Shown piece by piece: positions 26,477 to 32,829 of a stretch of DNA of 64,000 bases (position 1 is the stretch's first letter; each line of letters begins with the position of its first letter). Under the pieces are notes generated by a model. It saw nothing but the letters and a program-made list of their open reading frames with translations. It had not been told where the DNA came from and ran no database searches. A program made the position numbers and the translations under genes. Source of the DNA: Pedococcus sp031456495 (GTDB taxonomy: Bacteria; Actinomycetota; Actinomycetes; Actinomycetales; Dermatophilaceae); the NCBI RefSeq assembly GCF_031456495.1, contig NZ_JAVDUW010000001.1:1860001-1924000 (forward strand), read 5' to 3'.

Positions 26477-26504
26477 CCTGTGCGGATCCTGTGAGCCCTC
26501 TGTG
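26477..26504. promoter_or_regulatory. Three direct repeats at 11-bp spacing, candidate response-regulator site
   Basis: CCTGTG (26477-26482), CCTGTG (26488-26493) and TCTGTG (26499-26504) repeat exactly every 11 bp, one helical turn. They sit between the divergent response-regulator operon and the gene at 26600. Tandem half-sites on one face of the helix are what OmpR/PhoB dimers bind. Confidence 0.6.
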
Positions 26505-26599
26505 CCGAGGACTCAGGACGCCGATACCCCGGTCACAGCCCCGCCACAGCACGCAGCCCGACTCTCGGTTCCACGACCGACTACCTCGTGGAGGCACCG

Positions 26600-27229
26600 A
26601 TGACCCAGCGCACCCCGCCTTCCGACGACACCGTCCAGGTGCCGTGGGCCACCACCCGCACCATGCCGTATGCCGGTGAGCCGGCTCCCGCTCCCACGGC
26701 GCCGCCCGCCACGGCCTCCGCGGCAGGCGTGCAGGCGCCGCCCGGGGAGGCCGCCCATCTCCACGTGCCGGCGGCGGACGGGACGCCCCCCGAGGTGGCC
26801 GGCGCCACCACGGCCCCGGCCCTCGACCCGCCGACCTGGTCGGGGCGAAAGACGGCCATCGCCGCCGCGCTCGCCATCGGGATCTCCTCGATGGGCGGAG
26901 TGGCTGCCGCGGCGATGCTCCCGGCTGGCAGCTCGGTCCAGGACGGCCGTGGCTTCCAGAACGGCCAGTTCGGCCCCGGCGGTCGCGGTGGGTTCGGCCA
27001 GCAGGGCGCCGGGACCCAGCAGGGGACCGGCGCCGGCCCGGGCCGCCTGACCCAGCAGGGCCAGGGACAGCTCCCCGCCCAGCAGGGCCAGGGACAGCTC
27101 CCCGCCCAGCAGGGCCAGGGTCAGCTCCCCGCCCAGCAGGGCCAGGGACAGTTCCCCGCCCAGCAGGGCTTCCCCGGTGGCCCGAGAGACGACGACGACG
27201 ACCAGGGCGCGCCCGCGAGGACGTCGTGA
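26600..27229 (+). CDS. Membrane-anchored protein with glutamine/glycine repeats
   Basis: 209 aa with a well-placed GGAGG site. The long Ala/Pro/Thr-rich N-terminal part is presumably cytoplasmic. One membrane helix (KTAIAAALAIGISSMGGVAAAAML, split in the middle here by a low-hydrophobicity SS) leads to an outside Gly/Gln-rich tail with four perfect nonapeptide repeats (QQGQGQLPA, last one QFPA), then an acidic RDDDDDQ end. I do not recognise a domain. It is divergent from the two-component operon and shares its regulatory region, so it is a good candidate target of that system. Confidence 0.6.
   Translation: MTQRTPPSDDTVQVPWATTRTMPYAGEPAPAPTAPPATASAAGVQAPPGEAAHLHVPAADGTPPEVAGATTAPALDPPTWSGRKTAIAAALAIGISSMGGVAAAAMLPAGSSVQDGRGFQNGQFGPGGRGGFGQQGAGTQQGTGAGPGRLTQQGQGQLPAQQGQGQLPAQQGQGQLPAQQGQGQFPAQQGFPGGPRDDDDDQGAPARTS
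27053..27169 (+). repeat. 27-bp tandem repeat inside the membrane protein gene
   Basis: Four nearly identical 27-bp units from 27053 to 27160 plus a partial fifth, in frame, encode QQGQGQLPA. There are no spacers, so it is not a CRISPR array. The near identity of the copies suggests recent expansion and possible length variation. Confidence 0.85.
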
Positions 27230-27378
27230 CCGCCCTGCTGGCCCGGGTGGTGCTGCTGCGCGGGCACCACGGCCGGGTCGTGCACCGCGTCGTCCCCGGC
27301 AGGCCGGCACGCGCCAAGGACCTCAGCACCTTCCCGGTCTGCGGCTCGGTGCGACCGTTGTCGTCGCAGCGGCGCTAG
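27226..27378 (+). CDS. Possible 50-residue hypothetical protein
   Basis: GTG 27226 overlaps the preceding stop as GTGA and has GAGG five bases upstream. The frame runs 50 codons to TAG 27376-27378. The product (start VTALLARVVLLRGHHGRVV) is hydrophobic then basic and matches no family I know. Translational coupling and a ribosome site favour it; the arginine-rich composition, common in random high-GC frames, argues against it. Confidence 0.3.
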   Translation: MTALLARVVLLRGHHGRVVHRVVPGRPARAKDLSTFPVCGSVRPLSSQRR

Positions 27379-27383
27379 CCGGG

Positions 27384-28850
27384 TCAGCCGCGGGCGCCGC
27401 CGAGGCCCAGCACGACCGCGAGGCCGAGCGCGCTGCGCGGGTCGTACGGCGTGCGCCACAGCCCGCCGTGGACGGCGCCCTGGGCCTCCTCCCGCCACGG
27501 CGCCTGCGGTGGCGTCGGGGCGGTGCGCAGGTCGTGCACGAGGAGGGCGGCCATGAGCGTGTTGCTCGTGGCGGGCTCGAACACCTCGATGCCGAACCGG
27601 TGCGCCCCGGCGTACGCGCTGGCGAGCGCCCGGTTCTTCACGACCGACCGCGTGCGGGTCGGCGGTGCGACGTTCAGCGACACCGTGAGCCCCTCGCGCC
27701 GCGCCGTCGTCGCGCGCCACCGCTGCAGCCGCTTGGCCAGCGCGTAGTTGGGCCCCTGCTGGGGGATGAAGCTGTCGTTGATCCCCGGGTCCGAGGTGGG
27801 GGCGTAGTTGCGACGCAGGAGGCGGCCAGCGCTCGCCGCCCGCACGGCCGGCCGCACGAGCCGCATCCCGCGCGAGGGCTCGCGGTAGGCCCGGGCCGAG
27901 TGCTCGACGGCGTCGCGCGGCACCGCGAACACGTCGGTGGGGGTGGCGAGGAAGCCCAGGGCGGAGTCGGGGCGGTGCCGGACCAGCTCCTGGGTGAGCG
28001 CGTCGACCGCGGTGGAGACGCGCACGTTCGTGGCGCCGTCGGCATACACGTAGTTGCCGAGCACCAGGCGTCCCTCGACGCCACGCAGCCACTGCGCGAC
28101 CGCGGGCAGGGAGTGGAGCAGGTCCGCGCCGGCGTGCTCGTGCAGGTCACCGGCGGACCACGCCGTGCCGCCGGTGACCGGCAGGTGGAGGGTGCCGGCC
28201 GAGCCGCCGGCGACGTCGAGCACCCGGCGCCAGAGGTCCGGCCGCGGCAGGTCGACCGCCACGACGTCGCCGCCCCACGACAGGACGCTGCGCAGCGGGC
28301 CCATCTCCGCGCCCGCGCCGAGCACCACGAGGCGCAGGTCGGACAGGTCGAGCCAGTCCGGGTTCGCCAGTACCTCGTGCACGGCCTCGGTGGCCGAGGG
28401 CTCCATGATCCCGCGCCACAGCCAGTCGTCGAGCTGGCGGCGCAGCTCGTCGCCGCCCAGGCGCCGGCCGTGCAGCGGCAGGGTGAGCTCGCGCGCAGGG
28501 CGCTGGGTTCCGCGCACCGTGGCGGTCTCGAACGGGACGTCGACCGGCTGCTCGAAGACCGCGTCGAGCGGCACCTCGCCGTTCGGACCGGTCGCGCGCA
28601 TGCGGGCGTGCAGCGAGTCCAGCCCGGCGCGCGCGATGTCGACCGCCGCCTCGCCGTCGCGCAGCAGCCCGGCCTCGACGAGCCGGCGGAAGTGGGTCAG
28701 GTAGGCCTGCCGCCAGTTCGTCTCCCGCTCGGCGGCCGCCGCCCCGACCGGGTCGACCTCCCGCAGCGCGTCCGCGACGACACCGCGTCCCAGCGCCGAG
28801 GTGCTGCGCCGGCCGTCGACCTCGGGGAACACCACGCCACTGGAAGCCAT
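27384..28850 (-). CDS. Conserved protein of unknown function with a Rossmann-like core
   Basis: 488 aa. The middle has a nucleotide-binding-like strand-loop-helix LRLVVLGAGAEMGPLRSVL (about residues 175-193) followed by an acidic strand end GGDVVAVDLPRP. This looks like the start of a Rossmann or methyltransferase fold, later joined by GRLVLGNYVYADGATNVRVS. No classical catalytic motif is apparent. I believe long proteins of this kind occur across Actinobacteria and plants, but I cannot name a function. ATG 28850 gives MASSGVVFPEVDG. It is monocistronic, next to PEP carboxykinase on the same strand, separated from it by a terminator. Confidence 0.6.
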   Translation of the reverse strand: MASSGVVFPEVDGRRSTSALGRGVVADALREVDPVGAAAAERETNWRQAYLTHFRRLVEAGLLRDGEAAVDIARAGLDSLHARMRATGPNGEVPLDAVFEQPVDVPFETATVRGTQRPARELTLPLHGRRLGGDELRRQLDDWLWRGIMEPSATEAVHEVLANPDWLDLSDLRLVVLGAGAEMGPLRSVLSWGGDVVAVDLPRPDLWRRVLDVAGGSAGTLHLPVTGGTAWSAGDLHEHAGADLLHSLPAVAQWLRGVEGRLVLGNYVYADGATNVRVSTAVDALTQELVRHRPDSALGFLATPTDVFAVPRDAVEHSARAYREPSRGMRLVRPAVRAASAGRLLRRNYAPTSDPGINDSFIPQQGPNYALAKRLQRWRATTARREGLTVSLNVAPPTRTRSVVKNRALASAYAGAHRFGIEVFEPATSNTLMAALLVHDLRTAPTPPQAPWREEAQGAVHGGLWRTPYDPRSALGLAVVLGLGGARG

Positions 28851-28886
28851 GGCGCGAGTATGCCGGGTGCCGCCGGAAACGCCGAA

Positions 28887-28915
28887 GGGCCCGGAACCGT
28901 CTCGGTTCCGGGCCC
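28887..28915. terminator. 13-bp hairpin terminator of pckG
   Basis: The arms 28887-28899 and 28903-28915 pair perfectly around TCT, extended by a mismatched CCGA/TCGG. It follows the PEP carboxykinase stop at 28949 on the minus strand. Confidence 0.8.
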
Positions 28916-28948
28916 CTCGGGCGCTCAGGTCACGTCGTGCCCGCGGGC

Positions 28949-30784
28949 CTACTCGACTCCAAGGCGCGCCTTCAGCCCGTCGAGCTCCACCTGCAGCTGC
29001 GTCGGCAGGGTCTCGCCGAACTTGGCGAACCACTCCTCGATCTGCGGGATCTCGGCCTTCCACTCCTCGGCGTCGACCGCGAGCGCCTGCTCGAGCTCGG
29101 CGTCGGACATGTCCAGGCCGTCGGTGTCGAGCGACTCCGGCGTGGGGACGTGGCCGATCGGGGTCTCGACCGCGGCGGCCTTGCCCTCGATCCGCTCGAT
29201 CGCCCACTTCAGCACGCGGCTGTTCTCGCCGAACCCGGGCCACAGGAAGTTGTCGTCCTCGTCGCGGCGGAACCAGTTGACGTAGAAGATCTTCGGCAGC
29301 TTGGCCGCGTCGGCGTCCTTGCCGAGGTTGATCCAGTGCTGGAAGTAGTCGCCGGCGTTGTAGCCGATGAAGGGCAGCATCGCCATCGGGTCGCGGCGCA
29401 CGACGCCGACCTGGCCGGTCGCGGCGGCGGTGGTCTCGGAGGAGAGCGTCGCGCCCATGAACGTGCCGTGCACCCAGTCGCGGGACTCGGTCACCAGCGG
29501 CACGGTCGTCTTGCGGCGGCCGCCGAAGAAGATCGCCGAGATCGGCACGCCCCTGGGGTCGTAGTACTCCTCGGCGAGGATGTCGCACTGCTCGATCGGG
29601 GTGCAGTACCGGCTGTTCGGGTGGGACGACAGCTCCTCGGAGTCCGGCGTCCAGTCCTGCTTCTTCCAGCTCGTGGCGTGGGCCGGGGTGTTCTCGAGGC
29701 CCTCCCACCACACGTCGCCGTCATCGGTCAGCGCGACGTTGGTGAAGACCGAGTTGCCCTTGTTGATGGTCTTCATCGCGTTGGGGTTGGTGTGCTCGTT
29801 GGTGCCCGGCGCGACGCCGAAGAACCCGAACTCGGGGTTCACGGCATACAGCCGGCCGTCCTCGCCGAAGCGCATCCAGGCGATGTCGTCGCCGAGGGTC
29901 TCGACCTTCCAGCCGGGGATGGTCGGGGCGAGCATCGCCAGGTTCGTCTTGCCGCACGCAGACGGGAAGGCGGCCGCGACGTAGTAGACCTGCTGCTCGG
30001 GGGAGATGAGCTTGAGGATGAGCATGTGCTCGGCGAGCCAGCCCTCGTCGCGCGCCATGACCGAGGCGATGCGCAGCGAGTAGCACTTCTTGCCCAGCAG
30101 GGCGTTGCCGCCGTAGCCCGAGCCGTAGGACCAGATCATCCGCTCCTCGGGGAACTGGACGATGTACTTCTCGTCGTTGCACGGCCACGGCACGTCGGCC
30201 TGGCCGGGCTCGAGCGGGGCGCCGAGGGAGTGCAGCGCGGGGACGTAGCGCGCCTCCTCGCCCAGCTCCTCGATCCGGCGCAGGACGTTGACGCCGCAGC
30301 GGGCCATGACCCGCATCGACACCACGACGTACTCGGAGTCGGTGATCTCGACGCCGAACATCGGGTTCTCGGCGTTGAGGTGGCCCATGACGAACGGGAT
30401 GACGTACATCGTCCGGCCCTTCATGCTGCCCTTGTACAGGCCACGCATGAGGTCCTTCATCTTCTCCGGGTCCATCCAGTTGTTGGTGGGCCCGGAGTCC
30501 TTCTCCTCGCGGGAGCAGATGAACGTGCGGTCCTCGACCCGGGCGACGTCGATCGGGTCGGACGCGGCGTAGAAGCTGTTCGGCTTCTTCGACTCGTCCA
30601 GGCGCACGAACGTGCCGGCCTCGACGAGCTTGTCGGTGAGGCGGGTCCACTCGGCGTCGGAGCCGGTGACCCACTCGATGGAGTCGGGGGTGGTCAGCGC
30701 GGCCACCTCGTCGACCCACGCCTGCAGCCTGGCGTGCGTCGTCCCCCCTGCGCGCTGGTCGGTCTGAGTCGCCTCGGTCGTCAT
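28949..30784 (-). CDS. pckG: GTP-dependent phosphoenolpyruvate carboxykinase
   Basis: 611 aa, the full family length. It carries SYGSGYGGNALLGKKCYSLRIAS, the P-loop kinase motif FPSACGKTNLAML with the reactive cysteine, metal-binding GDDIAWM, and FFGGRRKTTVPLV. It converts oxaloacetate and GTP to phosphoenolpyruvate, GDP and CO2, the gateway to gluconeogenesis. ATG 30784 gives MTTEATQTD. The 474-bp upstream gap has a CRP/GlxR-like site and a 15-bp palindrome, in line with control by carbon source. Confidence 0.98.
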   Translation of the reverse strand: MTTEATQTDQRAGGTTHARLQAWVDEVAALTTPDSIEWVTGSDAEWTRLTDKLVEAGTFVRLDESKKPNSFYAASDPIDVARVEDRTFICSREEKDSGPTNNWMDPEKMKDLMRGLYKGSMKGRTMYVIPFVMGHLNAENPMFGVEITDSEYVVVSMRVMARCGVNVLRRIEELGEEARYVPALHSLGAPLEPGQADVPWPCNDEKYIVQFPEERMIWSYGSGYGGNALLGKKCYSLRIASVMARDEGWLAEHMLILKLISPEQQVYYVAAAFPSACGKTNLAMLAPTIPGWKVETLGDDIAWMRFGEDGRLYAVNPEFGFFGVAPGTNEHTNPNAMKTINKGNSVFTNVALTDDGDVWWEGLENTPAHATSWKKQDWTPDSEELSSHPNSRYCTPIEQCDILAEEYYDPRGVPISAIFFGGRRKTTVPLVTESRDWVHGTFMGATLSSETTAAATGQVGVVRRDPMAMLPFIGYNAGDYFQHWINLGKDADAAKLPKIFYVNWFRRDEDDNFLWPGFGENSRVLKWAIERIEGKAAAVETPIGHVPTPESLDTDGLDMSDAELEQALAVDAEEWKAEIPQIEEWFAKFGETLPTQLQVELDGLKARLGVE

Positions 30785-30943
30785 GTGATCGGCCGTCCCT
30801 TTCGTCCCGCAGATCCCTCGCCGCGGTTCGTGCGGTGGTGCGTCCACGCGACATCGGGTGATGTCCACATGGTGAACGCTGCTGATCCGGCCAAGGTACG
30901 CCCACGGCGGAGGGGGTCGGTACCGCAGATGCAGGGCAGCGCT

Positions 30944-30959
30944 CGTGAAAAGCCTCACA
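30944..30959. promoter_or_regulatory. CRP/GlxR-like operator upstream of pckG
   Basis: CGTGA-AAAGCC-TCACA matches the CRP consensus TGTGA-N6-TCACA at nine of ten specified bases. It lies 160 bp upstream of the pckG start. GlxR, the actinobacterial CRP homologue, is known to act on carbon metabolism genes. The remaining part of the gap 30785-31258 has no gene; a TAGTCT -10 at 31202-31207 probably belongs to tRNA-Arg. Confidence 0.5.
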
Positions 30960-30984
30960 ACCGACGGGTAGCGCCGAGGTGCCT

Positions 30985-31017
30985 GCTCGGTTCTTGCAGG
31001 GCCTGCAAGAACCGAGC
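30985..31017. promoter_or_regulatory. 15-bp perfect palindrome, operator or hairpin
   Basis: GCTCGGTTCTTGCAG (30985-30999) pairs exactly with 31003-31017 around GGC. The core TTGCA-N5-TGCAA is the sort of site bound by dimeric regulators of acetate or gluconeogenic genes such as RamB. It could also end a minus-strand transcript, but no such gene lies upstream. Confidence 0.5.
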
Positions 31018-31258
31018 CGAATTCGCCTGTCGTTCGTGCAGATTCGTCATGGCGCGGAGAGCGCCGGGTGCCTCGCCGGATCGGTCCGTGTGCCGGGCGG
31101 TGGGCAGCCGGGGTGGCGTCGGCAGAGGCGCCCCGACGGCGGTGCGCGCACCTGACCGCCGGCCTCGCAGGCCCCGATTTCGTGCCGGGCGGGGGAGCCG
31201 GTAGTCTTTCCCGTCGTTGCTCCGCGTACGGACACCAGGATCCGCCGGGGCGACATCT

Positions 31259-31331
31259 GCGCCCGTAGCTCAACGGATAGAGCATCTGACTACGGATCAG
31301 AAGGTTAGGGGTTCGAATCCCTTCGGGCGCG
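31259..31331 (+). tRNA. tRNA-Arg (anticodon ACG)
   Basis: The acceptor GCGCCCG pairs with CGGGCGC (31324-31330), with discriminator G at 31331. The D arm GTAGCTCAACGGATAGAGC, the anticodon stem TCTGA/TCAGA with loop CTACGGA (anticodon ACG, read as ICG) and the T loop GGTTCGAATCC are canonical. CCA is not encoded. Confidence 0.96.
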
Positions 31332-31354
31332 CTCTGAGTTGAGACAGACGACGC

Positions 31355-31384
31355 AGCCCCGGTCCGCCACAGGCGACCGGGGCT
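31355..31384. terminator. Hairpin terminator after tRNA-Arg
   Basis: AGCCCCGGTC (31355-31364) pairs with 31375-31384 around a 10-nt loop and is followed by TTGTCGTC. It can also end the convergent SHOCT gene. Confidence 0.7.
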
Positions 31385-31430
31385 TTGTCGTCGCCGGTCA
31401 GGGTCCGGCGACGCTGGGGGACGCCGGCAC

Positions 31431-31712
31431 CTAGGCCGGCGGGTGCGTGAGCAGGTCGCGGGTGCGCCGGTACCCGTCCTCGTCCACCTCGCCGCGGGCG
31501 AACCGCAGGTCGAGCTCACGCAGGGCCTCGTCGGACCGGCTGGGTCCCTGCGCCTGCACCGGCGGGGTGCCGGACACCGGGTGCGTGTCCCTCGGCGGGC
31601 GTCCGGCCACCACGATGGCCACCACGGCGGCCACGAGCACCAGCAGGAGCAGCAGCAGGCCGCCGCCCATCATCCACCAGCCCCAACCCCAGCCGCGGTC
31701 GTCGTACATCAT
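31431..31712 (-). CDS. Small membrane protein with SHOCT domain
   Basis: 93 aa. A Trp/Gly-rich start (WGWGWWMMGGG) and one strong membrane helix of leucine and valine are followed, after a proline-rich link, by the SHOCT motif DEALRELDLRFARGEVDEDGYRRTRDLL. SHOCT modules are short oligomerisation elements found in many bacterial membrane proteins, and no enzymatic role is known. It is convergent with tRNA-Arg. Confidence 0.85.
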   Translation of the reverse strand: MMYDDRGWGWGWWMMGGGLLLLLLVLVAAVVAIVVAGRPPRDTHPVSGTPPVQAQGPSRSDEALRELDLRFARGEVDEDGYRRTRDLLTHPPA

Positions 31713-31809
31713 CGGGATCTCCGCTCCTTCGCACCCGGACGCGTCGGTGGCGTCCTGTGCCCACCGTGCGGTGACGGTGCCGCCGCGGGACAGGGCCGAA
31801 GGGCCCGGC

Positions 31810-32673
31810 TCAGAACACCGGCTTGCCGCCGGTGACCCCCAGCACCGTCCCGGACACGTAGCTCGCCTCGTCCGAGGCGAGGAAGACGAAGGCCGCAGCC
31901 ACCTCGACGGGGTGCCCGGCCCGGCCCAGCGGCACGTCTGCTCCGAAGCCCTCGACCTTGTCGGCCGACATCGTCGCCGGGATGAGCGGGGTCCAGATCG
32001 GGCCCGGTGCCACGGCGTTGACCCGTGTGCCCTGCGCGCCCAGCTCCTGCGCGAGGTTGACCACCATGTTGGTCAGGGCCGCCTTGGTGGCCGCGTAGTC
32101 GACCAGGTGGGAACTCGGCTGGTACGCCTGCACGGACGTCGTCACGACGATGCTGCCGCCGTCGGCCAGGTGCGGCGCCAGCTCGTGGACGAGCCAGAAG
32201 GTCGAGAAGACATTGGTCTCGAACGTCCGCCGGACCTGGTCGGGCGGGAAGTCGCGCAGCTCGTCGTGGGACATCTGGAACGCTGCGTTGCAGACGAGCA
32301 CGTCGAGGCCACCGAGGGCCGACACCGCGGTGTCGGCGAGCTCGACGTTCGCCTGGTGCTCGCGCAGGTCGGTGGCGAAGCCCACGCCCGTGCGGCCCTC
32401 GGCGCGGATGGCCGCGACCGTGTCGTCGGCGTCGGCCTGCTCCTGCGGGAGGTGGGCGATCGCGACGTCCGCCCCCTCCTTGGCGAAGGCGATGGCGGTG
32501 GCCCGGCCGATGCCGGAGTCGCCACCGGTGACGAGGGCGCGCCGCCCGGTGAGCCGTCCCCGGCCCTCCCAGGAGGTCTCGCCGTGGTCGGGTCGCGGGT
32601 CCAGCGCGGCGAGGCTGCCGGGCCACTCCTGCTGCTGGGCGGGGATCGACGAGAGGTCTGCGCGTTCGCTCAT
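31810..32673 (-). CDS. Short-chain dehydrogenase/reductase, YghA/YdaD-like
   Basis: 287 aa. An N-terminal extension of about 40 residues precedes the cofactor motif ALVTGGDSGIGRATAIAFAKEGA, then NAAF (in place of NNAG), the catalytic serine in VVTTSVQ and YxxxK in VDYAATKAAL. The extension and the PGPIWTPLIPATM segment resemble the general-stress SDR group. It probably reduces an aldehyde or ketone with NAD(P)H; the substrate is unknown. It is divergent from the large lipoprotein gene, with 156 bp of shared upstream DNA carrying two GTATGCC-type motifs. Confidence 0.88.
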   Translation of the reverse strand: MSERADLSSIPAQQQEWPGSLAALDPRPDHGETSWEGRGRLTGRRALVTGGDSGIGRATAIAFAKEGADVAIAHLPQEQADADDTVAAIRAEGRTGVGFATDLREHQANVELADTAVSALGGLDVLVCNAAFQMSHDELRDFPPDQVRRTFETNVFSTFWLVHELAPHLADGGSIVVTTSVQAYQPSSHLVDYAATKAALTNMVVNLAQELGAQGTRVNAVAPGPIWTPLIPATMSADKVEGFGADVPLGRAGHPVEVAAAFVFLASDEASYVSGTVLGVTGGKPVF

Positions 32674-32829
32674 GTCCGCGTCCTACCCCGGTGGCGTCCG
32701 CCGTATGCCTGGCACGCTCGGGCAGCGCGTCCTCGGCCGAACGGCCGGAAACGGGCGCATCCGGCGGGATCCGGGGGCTGCCCGGCATACGGTCGCGACC
32801 AACCCCGCCACCTCCAGCAAGGACGCACG

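Noticed and set aside
27053..27169. Possible CRISPR array (27-bp repeats)
   Set aside because: The units are contiguous, have no spacers, and are in frame within a protein gene. No cas genes are present.
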